Origin: an uncultured Planctomycetaceae bacterium
Lineage (GTDB): Bacteria; Planctomycetota; Planctomycetia; Planctomycetales; Planctomycetaceae
Assembly: GCA_903861195.1 (NCBI GenBank)
Contig: CAIOTJ010000145.1
Location: 1-33,693 of the forward strand
Reading direction: 5' to 3'
DNA: 33,693 bases
Every line of letters begins with the position of its first letter. Positions within the stretch are counted from its first letter, which is position 1. Below the pieces are notes generated by a model that saw nothing but the letters and a program-made list of their open reading frames with translations, ran no database searches and had not been told where the DNA came from. The translations under genes and the position numbers were made by a program. Below are positions 8,765 through 16,873 of this stretch, one piece after another.

Positions 8765-9562
8765 ATGCGAAAGAGTCTTGTCAAAGCGAAACTGCGTCGT
8801 CGTGAGCCCTGCCTGGGGGTGGCGCTGCACCTGACCGATCCCACGGTCTATGAACTGGCGAGCCTGGTGGGGTTCGACTACATCTGGATGGACCTCGAAC
8901 ACCATGCCACCAGCGTGGAGACCGCCTGGAGCCTGATGCGTGCCGCCCGGGTGGGACAGGCCGACATCATGGCCCGCCCCGCCAAGGGGGAATTCATGCG
9001 GATGGGGCGGTTGCTCGAGGCGGGGGCCCATGGCATTTTGTATCCCCGCTGTGAATCGGCTGAAGAAGCCCGCGAGGTGGTTCGCTGGAGCAAGTTCGGC
9101 CCCCTCGGGACCCGGGGATTTGACGGGGGAAATCCCGATATGCCCTATTGCCGGGCCGACTTCGCCGAGTACATCCAGGAGGCGAACGACGAGACCTGGA
9201 TCGTGATCCAGATCGAAAGTCCCCAGGCCCTGGAGCGCGTCGACGAAATCGCCGCGGTCGAAGGGGTCGACGTGATCATGCTCGGCCCGGCCGATTTCTC
9301 GATCTTGGCTGGCATTCCCGGCCAGTTCCAACACCCGCTGATCGACGAGGCTTTGCGGAAGCTGGCGGCGGCCGCGGATCGTCATGGCAAGGCCTGGGGC
9401 ACCACGGCCGGCACCCCGGCGCGAGTCAAGGAATTGATCGAACGGGGAGCCCTCTGGACCACGTGCGGCTGCGATTTGATCTGGGTCAAGAACGGACTTG
9501 AGCAGGCGCGGCGCGACATGGAATCGCTGGGCGTGCGTTTCGCCCACCCCCGCCTGCCTTGA
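8765..9562 (+). CDS. HpcH/HpaI-type class II aldolase
   Basis: A 265-residue member of the HpcH/HpaI aldolase family (divalent-metal, pyruvate-dependent retro-aldol cleavage of 2-keto-3-deoxy or 4-hydroxy-2-oxo acids). Seen motifs are WMDLEHHATS (metal/base region), ARPAKGEFMRMGRLLEAGAHGI (substrate-binding Arg), GTRGFDGG, VIQIESPQAL with the metal-ligand Glu, and MLGPADFSILAG with the metal-ligand Asp. The family usually has about 250-260 residues, which favours the ATG at 8765 over a TTG start at 8702 that would add 21 unmatched residues. The previous gene is 123 bp away. Involvement in sugar-acid or aromatic-acid breakdown is inferred from the family only. Confidence 0.93.
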   Translation: MRKSLVKAKLRRREPCLGVALHLTDPTVYELASLVGFDYIWMDLEHHATSVETAWSLMRAARVGQADIMARPAKGEFMRMGRLLEAGAHGILYPRCESAEEAREVVRWSKFGPLGTRGFDGGNPDMPYCRADFAEYIQEANDETWIVIQIESPQALERVDEIAAVEGVDVIMLGPADFSILAGIPGQFQHPLIDEALRKLAAAADRHGKAWGTTAGTPARVKELIERGALWTTCGCDLIWVKNGLEQARRDMESLGVRFAHPRLP

Positions 9563-9737
9563 AGACAGATTTTTCAAATCCATGAAATCTTCACGCTGGC
9601 CAACCTTTCCCAAGAAACTGCACATCGTGTACGATAAACAGTGGATTTGTGCGGATTGGACCCAGGAGAACCGCGATCTCGGTTCAACCAAACATGCCAG
9701 CGATTTCCCTCCCACACACCGCGGCGCGAGGGCTTCC

Positions 9738-10610
9738 ATGTTGAAACCGATTTTGTTGCAACGCTGCTGCCTGTCTCTGTTCCGATCCGTCTTGTTCGGA
9801 CTGGCGATACTGGTCGGGCTGACTTCTGTTTCCGCCGGGGAGATTCGCTGGACCGGCAATGCCGCAGTCCGGTATGCCAAGGGGAATGATTACAACACTC
9901 TGGTCTCGCTGGGCGATCCGCTGTTCACACTCGGGGCGCCCGGAAGTGTCAGTCTGGCCAGCGGCGGCCTGAACTGGACGCTTGCACTCGTCCAGGACCC
10001 GCGGCGCTACATCCAAGTCGCGATCCTGGCCTCCCCCCTGAAGGCCGAGGCTCAGGCACCACAAGCCCCCGGGACGTCCCAGCAAACGCAACGGGTTCAG
10101 TTGCAGGCCGACTTCGTCATCACGGGACTGGGGAGCTTGGGAGCCTCCATGACCGCCAGTTCCAATGGCACGGTGATGACCAGTGGCCGATTGACGAACA
10201 CTGTGGGGGTGATCGACTCGGTTCAGTCGTCGGGGACTCTGTCTTACACCGAGGCGGCCCTGGCGGGAGTCGACCCCAGTGCCTCGCTGTTCTCGGGTCA
10301 GCGGACTTGGACATTTCAAGCCAGTGACTCCAGTCCCCCGGTACAGACACGCCCCGACCCCTGGGAGGAAGAGGTGGGTTGGAAGTCGGACGGCACCTAT
10401 CGGTTGACCATGGAGGTTGACCTGCGGGCTCTGGCCGCGGGCAGTGATTTTCAGGAAGTGGCCACCGCCGCCTGGGGACCGAAATTCATCTACCAACAGG
10501 GGTTCCTGACGTTTGTAGACGTTGTTCCTGAACCCTCGACAGCACTGTTGACGGTACTGGCCGTGGGGACGATGGCGGCCCTCCACCTGCGCCGGGCGGC
10601 TTGTCGTTGA
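9738..10610 (+). CDS. PEP-CTERM sorting-domain exported protein
   Basis: A 290-residue exported protein. The N-terminus (residues 1-33) is a signal peptide with a basic start, a long hydrophobic core (VLFGLAILVGLT) and an SVSAGE cleavage region. The C-terminus has the complete PEP-CTERM tripartite tail: VPEPST, a hydrophobic helix (ALLTVLAVGTMAAL) and a basic end (HLRRAACR). Such tails target proteins to an exosortase/EpsH sorting system at the cell envelope. The middle is Ser/Thr/Gly-rich, beta-structured and without a recognisable enzyme domain. The ATG at 9738 was chosen because the signal peptide begins there; the open frame continues upstream without a plausible start. It has a 175-bp upstream gap, so it probably has its own promoter. 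No exosortase gene is in the window. Confidence 0.88.
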   Translation: MLKPILLQRCCLSLFRSVLFGLAILVGLTSVSAGEIRWTGNAAVRYAKGNDYNTLVSLGDPLFTLGAPGSVSLASGGLNWTLALVQDPRRYIQVAILASPLKAEAQAPQAPGTSQQTQRVQLQADFVITGLGSLGASMTASSNGTVMTSGRLTNTVGVIDSVQSSGTLSYTEAALAGVDPSASLFSGQRTWTFQASDSSPPVQTRPDPWEEEVGWKSDGTYRLTMEVDLRALAAGSDFQEVATAAWGPKFIYQQGFLTFVDVVPEPSTALLTVLAVGTMAALHLRRAACR

Positions 10611-10702
10611 GCCCCCCTGGACAGCAGGAAATACGACGAAAAACGCCGTTGGTCGAACAGTTCGGCAAAGCCCGGTCGCTGCCAGCTTACCGCAACCGCA
10701 CC

Positions 10703-10828
10703 GTGTCCGTTCGGAAGTGTCCGTTCGGAAGTGTCCGTTCGGAAGTGTCCGTTCGGAAGTGTCCGTTCGGAAGTGTCCGTTCGGAAGTGTCCGTTCGGAA
10801 GTGTCCGTTCGGAAGTGTCCGCGCTGAA
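10703..10828. repeat. 14-bp tandem repeat array
   Basis: Eight perfect head-to-tail copies of GTGTCCGTTCGGAA begin at 10703, 10717, 10731, 10745, 10759, 10773, 10787 and 10801, followed by one degenerate copy at 10815-10828 (three mismatches). Each unit contains a small inverted repeat, TCCG-TT-CGGA. The array lies in the 330-bp gap between two convergent genes, about 90 bp behind the PEP-CTERM stop and about 110 bp behind the ABC-F stop. Because 14 is not a multiple of three and the reading frames crossing it have no start support, I regard it as non-coding. The perfect identity of copies indicates recent expansion or ongoing homogenisation. No other feature is seen in this gap. Confidence 0.97.
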
Positions 10829-10940
10829 GGCGGTTGGCTGCGGACTGGGTCCCCAGCGACAGCCCAGTCACGGGCGACAATTCCGGACCTCTGAGAACAG
10901 GGACGGTACCGAGGCCCTCCAGCCGAGATCCGCTGACTGC

Positions 10941-12842
10941 TCAGCTCTGTTCCAGCTCTTCCCAGCGTGTGTAGGCCTGTCGCAATTCGGCCTCCAGGTC
11001 CTTCAAGCGCTGGCTGGCCTCGGTCAACGCCTGGGGAGGCTGCTGGTAGAAACTTGGCTGGGCCATCTTCTGGTGCCAGTCGGCCTGTTCCCTCTCGAGC
11101 AGCTCGATTCGCGCGGGGAGTGCGGCCAGCTCTTTCTGTTCCTTGAAGGTCAGCCGCCGTCCCCGGGATGAGGTGTTTTCCAGCCCGCGGGGAGTCTCGA
11201 CCGGCTCGTCGCCACGCCGGACGGGGCGATCGTCCGGCGGCACCGTGGCAGCCGACGCCGGCGGCGACTGCCGCAGCCAATCGTCATAGCCCCCCGCGAA
11301 TTCCCGCACCTGCCCCTGGCCATCCAGTACCAGCGTGCTGGTGACCACATTGTTCAAAAACTCCCGGTCGTGGCTGACCACCAGCAACGTCCCCTGATAG
11401 TCGACCAACAGCTGTTCGAGCAGTTCCAACGTTTCCGCGTCGAGATCATTGGTCGGCTCGTCGAGCACCAGTACATTCGCGGGCCGGGTGAACAACCGGG
11501 CCAGCAGCAGACGGTTCCGCTCACCCCCCGACAGAAACCGCACCAGGGTCTGAGCCCGTTCCCGCGAGAACAGAAAGTCGCTCAGATAACCCACGATATG
11601 GCGGCTTTTGCCATTCACCACAACCGTGTCATTGCCTTCGCCCACGTTGTCGGCGGCGGACCGCGATTCGTCGAGTTGAACCCGCAACTGGTCAAAGTAG
11701 GCCACCTGCAAATTGGTTCCCAGCCGCACCGTCCCCGAATCGGGAGATAATTCTCCCAGCAGGGTGCGAATCAACGTGGTCTTGCCGGCTCCGTTGGGTC
11801 CCAGAATGCCGATTTTCTCTCCCCGGGAAATCGCGACGCTGACCCCCTCGAGCACCCGGCGTCCGCCCAGGGAGACGTCCACCTTGTCGAGAGCGGCCAC
11901 CAATGTCCCCGAACGCTGCGCCTCTTGCACCAGCAGCGAAACATTGCCCAGCTTTTGCCGCCGCTGAGCCCGGTCGCGACGCATCTGTTCGAGGGCCCGC
12001 ACACGTCCTTCGTTGCGGGTCCGCCGCGCCTTGACGCCCGTCCGGATCCAGATCTCCTCCTGCGCGAGTTTTTTGTCGAACAACTCCGACTGACGCGCCT
12101 CCGCTTCGAGAGCCTGTTCGCGCCGTGCCAGGAACGTGCGGTAATCGCAGGTCCAATCGAACAACCGTCCCCGTTCGACCTCGATGATCCGCGTCGCCAA
12201 ACGCTGCAGGAACATGCGATCGTGCGTCACGAAGACCAGCGTGACCCCTTCCCGCAGCAAAAAATCTTCGAGCCAGGCGATCGAACCCAGGTCGAGATGG
12301 TTGGTGGGCTCGTCCAGCAGCAGCACCGCCGGCCCCCCCACCAACGCGCGGGCCAGCAGCACCCGGCGTTTCCGCCCGGCCGACAGGGTGTCGAACAAGG
12401 CGTCGGGATCCAGCGACATCCGCGAGAGAATCTGCCGCACCTGGTCTTCCAGACGCCACCCTTCGTGTGCGGCCAACTCGGACTGCAGGCGTTCGAGTTC
12501 TGCCCCGCCCGCTCCGGCCGCGCCCCGTTGACGCTCATGCACCTCGGCCAGCAGTGTCCCCGGCTCTCCCAGCCCCTGGGCCACCTCGGCAAACACGCTG
12601 CGCCCCCGCCCGGCAGGCACCTCCTGTTCGAGCCGCGCGATGCGGGTTCCATTTTCCACCGCCAGCACCCCGTCGTCCGGGGCCAAGTCGCCCGCCAACA
12701 ACTTCAGCAGGGTCGACTTGCCAGCACCATTCCTTCCCAGCAGTCCGATCCGCTCTCCCAGATCAATCTGGAAGGAAATTCGGTCCAGCAGGTTCTCTCC
12801 GCCAAACGTGAAGCACAGTTCCCGCACATCAATCAACGCCAT
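10941..12842 (-). CDS. uup: ABC-F ATPase, Uup type
   Basis: A 633-residue soluble protein with two ABC ATPase domains and no membrane segments, as in ABC-F proteins that act on ribosomes or, for Uup, in DNA and ribosome-related processes. Domain 1 has Walker A GRNGAGKS (36-43), signature LSAGRKRR (from about 153) and Walker B VLLLDEPTNHLD. A charged linker (about 240-300) joins domain 2, with Walker A GPNGAGKT (348-355), signature LSGGERNR and Walker B VLVLDEPTNDLD. The C-terminal ~75 residues form the coiled-coil extension typical of Uup (RRLTFKEQKELAALPARIEL onwards), and the length matches E. coli Uup (635). The start at 12842 is supported by AGGAGA six bases upstream; a longer frame to 12965 adds low-complexity sequence. 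The signature of domain 1 is slightly degenerate (A for G). Confidence 0.93.
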   Translation of the reverse strand: MALIDVRELCFTFGGENLLDRISFQIDLGERIGLLGRNGAGKSTLLKLLAGDLAPDDGVLAVENGTRIARLEQEVPAGRGRSVFAEVAQGLGEPGTLLAEVHERQRGAAGAGGAELERLQSELAAHEGWRLEDQVRQILSRMSLDPDALFDTLSAGRKRRVLLARALVGGPAVLLLDEPTNHLDLGSIAWLEDFLLREGVTLVFVTHDRMFLQRLATRIIEVERGRLFDWTCDYRTFLARREQALEAEARQSELFDKKLAQEEIWIRTGVKARRTRNEGRVRALEQMRRDRAQRRQKLGNVSLLVQEAQRSGTLVAALDKVDVSLGGRRVLEGVSVAISRGEKIGILGPNGAGKTTLIRTLLGELSPDSGTVRLGTNLQVAYFDQLRVQLDESRSAADNVGEGNDTVVVNGKSRHIVGYLSDFLFSRERAQTLVRFLSGGERNRLLLARLFTRPANVLVLDEPTNDLDAETLELLEQLLVDYQGTLLVVSHDREFLNNVVTSTLVLDGQGQVREFAGGYDDWLRQSPPASAATVPPDDRPVRRGDEPVETPRGLENTSSRGRRLTFKEQKELAALPARIELLEREQADWHQKMAQPSFYQQPPQALTEASQRLKDLEAELRQAYTRWEELEQS

Positions 12843-13068
12843 CCGGTTCTCCTGAAGAACTGCGATGATACGAATCTCGCCGGGCGGGGACGAGCGACCC
12901 CCGGCCGGTCCCTGTTCTGGCCGGGAGGCAGTGGTCTGCTTGAATCGCTCAAAATTCCCGGTCACAATGCAGCGGCTGCGCTGCGGTACCGCCCCTCACC
13001 ATCGCCCGTCGGCCACCTCATCCAGATCGTCACCTGCGGCCTCAGGTTTTCCGGAAGGAATCGGACCA

Positions 13069-13593
13069 TTGGACATTGACCATTCGGTGTATTTTTATAC
13101 CTATAGTACCATTGCCCAAACTCTCGCCGGGGCGTTTGGCTTCCTGGTGGCGGCCGTGGTCTTCCGTCTGCAGGCCATCAGCAGCCGGGTCGATCTCTTC
13201 GCCGAACAGGTGCTGAAAGGGAGCCCGACCGAACCGTCCAAATTGCGGGAGATCCATGTGACGGGAGACTGGAATCGGCTGATCAGCCTGCATGCGGGAG
13301 ACAATCAGCTCAACCCGCGCCTGTCACGCGAGCAGAATGAACTCATGGATCTGCAATTTCAGCAACTGCGGCATGGCGTGCTGCTGCTGTCGCGCCTCAA
13401 GGCGGCCCTGTTCACCTCGCTCTACATCACTGGCCCGGTGATTCTGTTCGCCATCGCCGCGATGCCCATCTCCTACTTCTGTCTCGATCCCGAGAACCCA
13501 CTGGCTCTGGCGATGCTCACCGCCTGCATTCTGGCGGCCGCCTATTGCCTGTGGAACTATTTCCGCCTCATGCTGCACGCCTTTATCAACTGA
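13069..13593 (+). CDS. small membrane protein of unknown function
   Basis: A 174-residue protein not recognised. It has an N-terminal membrane helix (QTLAGAFGFLVAAVVFRLQA), a polar middle of about 80 residues, then two closely spaced C-terminal membrane helices (ALFTSLYITGPVILFAIAAM and ALAMLTACILAAAYCLWNYF). The start chosen is a TTG at 13069 because GGAAGGAA lies nine bases upstream and because the upstream in-frame sequence back to 12865 looks non-coding (Pro/Arg/Ser-rich). The segment just after the start is locally AT-rich. It is divergent from the ABC-F gene and convergent with the flippase-like gene. A sensor-like or channel-like role is possible but not supported by any motif. Confidence 0.7.
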   Translation: MDIDHSVYFYTYSTIAQTLAGAFGFLVAAVVFRLQAISSRVDLFAEQVLKGSPTEPSKLREIHVTGDWNRLISLHAGDNQLNPRLSREQNELMDLQFQQLRHGVLLLSRLKAALFTSLYITGPVILFAIAAMPISYFCLDPENPLALAMLTACILAAAYCLWNYFRLMLHAFIN

Positions 13594-13617
13594 ACGCAGC
13601 GGACTCCGCGCTCCACT

Positions 13618-13633
13618 CGGGGGGATCCCCCCG
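13618..13633. terminator. perfect 16-bp palindrome between convergent genes
   Basis: The sequence CGGGGGGATCCCCCCG is a perfect palindrome placed between the stop codons of two converging genes (13593 and 13670). It could act as a bidirectional transcription-stopping structure, but there is no loop or T-run and its effect is uncertain. Confidence 0.3.
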
Positions 13634-13669
13634 GCGGGAACTTCCCAACGCGCTCCCGGCACAGCAGAC

Positions 13670-14626
13670 TCAGGACTTCTCTTCCGAAATCGGCGGGGCC
13701 GGACTCTGGTTTGAGGTTTGTTCGATCGCCTGGGCCAAGTCACCGCGCGAGGTGAGGTAGTATCCCCCTCCCAGGGCGGCAATTCCCAGGTTGACCAGGC
13801 GGAACGCCAGGGCCGCCAGAAACCCCGCCGCTCCCGCATCGGCCTCGGTCACGCGCTCGGGACGCACCCGTTCATAAAACCACTGCACGGCCCCTTCGAG
13901 TGCGCCCATTCCAGCGGGGACCGGCACAAATGCCCCGAACAACTCGGCGGTCGGCAGAAAGAAAAAATGCGTCACCAGATCGGGGGTCCAGGCCTGTTTC
14001 ATCCAGAGCGCACACAGCCAGAAACCCGAAATCAGTCCCGCATGCGCGATCAGGCTCAACAGCACCGCCTGCCACACCGCCCGGGGTTGCGATTGGTACA
14101 GGGCAACCCCCTCGATCAACTCACCCGCCAGCCCTCCCACCTTCGGCAGCCGGCGGATCTGCCGCACCCACCCCCATTCGGTCATCCCCGGCCAGAGCAT
14201 CAGTCCCAGTGAAATCAGTCCCGCCACGCTCCCCCCCCACATGAACCAACCGACCGACTTCAGGTCGGGATGATCCAAAGCCCCCGAAGGAACCAGCGTG
14301 GTCAAGGCCCCCACCAGGAACAGCCCCAGCATTCCCAGGATGCGGTCCAGAACCACGGTGGCCACTGCCGTCGTGCGGCGTTGGGGCTGACCGCGGGCCA
14401 TCAGAATGGCCTTCACGATGTCTCCCCCCACCGCTCCGGGAGCCACGAAATTCGAGACCAGCCCCACAAACCCCAGCCGAATCGCTTGCCTCAGCGGAAA
14501 TTCAAACCGCTGCGCCCGTACCAGAATCCACCACCGCACAAACGTCAACAGACTGCAGCTCAAAATCACCATGACCGCGAGTCCCAGATAGCCCCATGCC
14601 TTGGGCGACTGGGCAATCTGCGACAC
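13670..14626 (-). CDS. flippase-like membrane protein (LPG-synthase TM/UPF0104 family), 5' end interrupted
   Basis: About 318 residues with 7-8 predicted helices, matching the lysylphosphatidylglycerol-synthase transmembrane/flippase-like family. Typical elements are FVRWWILVRAQ, GFVGLVSNFVAPGAVGGDIV, the VVLDRILGMLGLFLVG helix, and near the end FVPVPAGMGALEGAVQWFY. These proteins are thought to move or modify lipids; no catalytic soluble domain is attached. The frame opens at a GTG at 14626, but a GGGAGG lies only two bases before it. An in-frame TGA (14639-14641) separates it from a 25-codon stretch starting at 14716 that encodes the family's expected first helix (see separate entry). Either the functional protein lacks that helix, or the TGA is a mutation, an error or is read through. 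The C-terminus ends in a short polar tail. Confidence 0.8.
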   Translation of the reverse strand: MSQIAQSPKAWGYLGLAVMVILSCSLLTFVRWWILVRAQRFEFPLRQAIRLGFVGLVSNFVAPGAVGGDIVKAILMARGQPQRRTTAVATVVLDRILGMLGLFLVGALTTLVPSGALDHPDLKSVGWFMWGGSVAGLISLGLMLWPGMTEWGWVRQIRRLPKVGGLAGELIEGVALYQSQPRAVWQAVLLSLIAHAGLISGFWLCALWMKQAWTPDLVTHFFFLPTAELFGAFVPVPAGMGALEGAVQWFYERVRPERVTEADAGAAGFLAALAFRLVNLGIAALGGGYYLTSRGDLAQAIEQTSNQSPAPPISEEKS

Positions 14627-14638
14627 GGCCTCCCGATG

Positions 14639-14716
14639 TCAGTAATACAGCCAGGCGAGCACACCCAGTGCCACCACCCATTTCAACCAGCCCCACGACT
14701 GTCTCAGCCAAGTCAT
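14639..14716 (-). pseudogene. detached first helix of the flippase-like gene
   Basis: An ATG at 14716, four bases after the stop of the EVE-domain gene and with GGGGAG upstream, opens 25 codons reading MTWLRQSWGWLKWVVALGVL then AWLYY, and then a TGA. This is the basic-start, single-helix N-terminus expected for the flippase-like family, and it is in the same frame as the main part of the gene four codons later (HREA, then the GTG at 14626). One base change from TGG (Trp) would restore a continuous protein of about 348 residues. It could also be translated separately with reinitiation at the GTG. Confidence 0.7.
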
Positions 14717-14720
14717 TCTG

Positions 14721-15218
14721 TCACGCTCCCCGCCCCGCCAGTTTCAACACAATTCGCCACTCCTCCGACGTGACCGGTTGGATCGACAGCCGGCTGCCCC
14801 GCTGCAGCAACAGCATCTTTTCCAACCCCTTCGTCCTGGCCAGGGTGGTCCTTTCGACCGGTTGCGCAAAACGGGTCTCCAGGGCAATATCGACCATGGA
14901 CCAGATCGGTTTCTCCGGTGTCGATTTGGGATCGGGATGGGCGCTCTCGGGATCCCACGCGGTATGGTCGGGATACCCGGCCCGCACCACGCGGGCCAAT
15001 CCCACAATCGCCAACGGCTCGGCGTTGCTGTGGTAGAACAACACCCCATCTCCCACCCGCACCTCGTCACGCAGCATGTTGCGGGCCTGGTAATTCCGCA
15101 CGCCATCCCAAAACGTCGTCTGGCTGGGACACCCGGCGAGATGGTCGATCGAGAACACCTCCGGCTCCGACTTGAACAGCCAGAAGCGACGGTCAGGCTG
15201 CGACGGCATGGCACTCAT
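14721..15218 (-). CDS. EVE-domain protein
   Basis: A 165-residue protein consisting essentially of one EVE domain (PUA-like fold, thymocyte nuclear protein 1 family), implicated in binding modified nucleic-acid bases. Markers are RRFWLFKSEPEVFSIDHL at the start, TTFWDGVRNYQARNMLRDEV, GDGVLFYHSNAEP, IVGLARVVRAGYPD and the end VTSEEWRIVLKLAG. Length fits the family (140-165). The start is the ATG at 15218 or the one at 15209; the frame continues upstream to 15572 but that part is Arg/Gly-rich and unlike the family. The stop lies four bases before the ATG of the flippase-like gene, so the two form one transcription unit. No restriction or modification genes are adjacent. Confidence 0.9.
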   Translation of the reverse strand: MSAMPSQPDRRFWLFKSEPEVFSIDHLAGCPSQTTFWDGVRNYQARNMLRDEVRVGDGVLFYHSNAEPLAIVGLARVVRAGYPDHTAWDPESAHPDPKSTPEKPIWSMVDIALETRFAQPVERTTLARTKGLEKMLLLQRGSRLSIQPVTSEEWRIVLKLAGRGA

Positions 15219-15463
15219 CCCCACGGTCCAAACAACTCTCGCGATCACCCGTACCACAGACCGGCCGCACCACACCGGGAGACCTTTCAGAGCGGCCGCG
15301 AGTATCGAGTCTTCACCGCCTCTCCGCAAGCGGCCACCCCGCGGCCGGTGCGGGCCCTTCCCCCCAAGACACCATCCAAAATTCTGCGACGACTTCGCAT
15401 CGACAGATCTGGATATTACCCTGTGTTGAGTCCGGCTCCCCTCCTTAATTCCCCAGGTGACCC

Positions 15464-16861
15464 ATGTCTGTCGATCGCCGCGAGTTCCTCGCCGCCACCC
15501 TGGCCGCCTCACTTCCCGCGTTTGGCTTCGACCTCGGCCGGGCTCATGCCGAAGAAACCCGGGCTGGTTCACTCTCCATCGCCCCCTTTCAATTTGACGC
15601 CACCCCTCCCATCGGTCATTCCTGCTGCGGCGGTTGGATCCCCAACATCGCGGTGGTCGATGATGCCCAGGAAGCGCTGGGGTTTGTGATCCTGGGGGCG
15701 GGACAACCGTTGGTGGTGTGTGCCGTCGACTGGACCGGGCTGCTGAACTCGGCCCATCTCGAATTCCGCAAGGCCCTGGCCGCCGGTGCGGGGACGACTC
15801 CCGACCGGGTCGCCGTCCACTGTGTGCACCAGCACAACGCCCCGATGGCCTGCATCGATGCCGAACAACTGGTCGCCGCCCAGGGTGACCTCCCCCACAT
15901 TCTCGATCTGGCGTTCTTCGAGAAACTCTGTGCCCGCGGGCGTGAGACGGTCGCGGCGGCGGTCGCCACGGCCGTCCCGCTGACCCACATCGCCACCGGC
16001 CAGGCCAAGGTCGACCGCATCGCCAGCAACCGCCGGGTCTCCCGGGACGAGCAGGGGCGCATCAAGTCCATGCGCGGCAGCTCGTGCAAAGACCCCGCCC
16101 TCATCGCACTCCCCGAGGGAACCATCGATCCCTTCGTCAAAACAGTCGCCTATTACAGTGGTGACCAAAAGGTGGTCGCGTGCCACTACTACGCCACCCA
16201 CCCCATGAGCTACTACGGCGATGGCCGGGCCACCAGCGACTTCGCCGGCCTGGCCCGCAAGCAGCGGCAGGCCGACGAACCAGGCTGCCGACATGTGTAC
16301 TTCACCGGCTGCTCGGGGAACATCTCGGCCGGGAAGTACAACGACGGTTCGAAGGAAGTCCGCCCCGTGCTGACCCAGCGGCTGTACCAAGGGATCGTGG
16401 CCTCCGAGAAAGACCTGCAGCCCCGCCCCCTGACCCAGGTAACCTGGCGCACCCGGGAACTGCTCCCCGTCGCCCGCAAAATGTTCGACGCCAGCCAGAT
16501 CGAAAAAGCACTGGCCGACAAGTCTCAACCGGTGGTCAATCGCAATCGCCCCGCCTACACGCTGGCCTGGATTCGCCGGGTCGAGGCACAGCGGCCGATC
16601 CTGCTTTCGTCACTGCTGCTCAATGACGATGCGGCCCTGCTGCATCTGCCGGCCGAATGCTTCATCGAATACCAACTGCGGGCCCAGACCCTCGCCCCGG
16701 GTCGGTTTGTCGCCACGGCCGCCTATGGCGACGGCGGCCCCTGGTACATTCCGGTCAAAGAAGAGTACCCCAACGGCGGCTATGAAGTGAGCGTCGCCTT
16801 CTGTGAACCCGAAGTCGACGACCTGCTGACCACCGCCATGCAGGGCCTGCTGGCGGGCTGA
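15464..16861 (+). CDS. Tat-exported neutral-ceramidase-like protein
   Basis: A 465-residue protein resembling the N-terminal domain of neutral/alkaline non-lysosomal ceramidases, a family abundant in planctomycetes. The start is a twin-arginine signal (SVDRREFLAATLAASL, then AHAEE as the likely cleavage site). The metal-site pattern of the family is seen in VHCVHQHNAP (equivalent of the HTH-type zinc motif), in CHYYATHPMSYYG with another histidine pair, and in YFTGCSGNISAGKYNDGS. It lacks the C-terminal immunoglobulin-like domain of true ceramidases, and most such planctomycete proteins have no proven lipid substrate, so hydrolase specificity is inference. It is followed 12 bp later by the DUF3179 gene, suggesting co-transcription. 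Confidence 0.82.
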   Translation: MSVDRREFLAATLAASLPAFGFDLGRAHAEETRAGSLSIAPFQFDATPPIGHSCCGGWIPNIAVVDDAQEALGFVILGAGQPLVVCAVDWTGLLNSAHLEFRKALAAGAGTTPDRVAVHCVHQHNAPMACIDAEQLVAAQGDLPHILDLAFFEKLCARGRETVAAAVATAVPLTHIATGQAKVDRIASNRRVSRDEQGRIKSMRGSSCKDPALIALPEGTIDPFVKTVAYYSGDQKVVACHYYATHPMSYYGDGRATSDFAGLARKQRQADEPGCRHVYFTGCSGNISAGKYNDGSKEVRPVLTQRLYQGIVASEKDLQPRPLTQVTWRTRELLPVARKMFDASQIEKALADKSQPVVNRNRPAYTLAWIRRVEAQRPILLSSLLLNDDAALLHLPAECFIEYQLRAQTLAPGRFVATAAYGDGGPWYIPVKEEYPNGGYEVSVAFCEPEVDDLLTTAMQGLLAG

Positions 16862-16873
16862 TCACCCGACCCA

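Noticed and set aside
10703-10828. Possible CRISPR array
   Set aside because: The 14-bp units are directly joined without spacers, and no cas genes are present.
10687-11280. Reading frames through the 14-bp array coding repeated SVRKCPFG- or RTLPNGHFRTDTSE-like peptides
   Set aside because: They have no ribosome site, overlap the end of the ABC-F gene on the minus side, and the repeat length is not a multiple of three, so the peptide repeat is only a consequence of the DNA repeat.
14639-14641. Genome-wide recoding of UGA as an amino acid
   Set aside because: Several intact genes in the window end with TGA at the expected family length, so UGA functions as a stop here.
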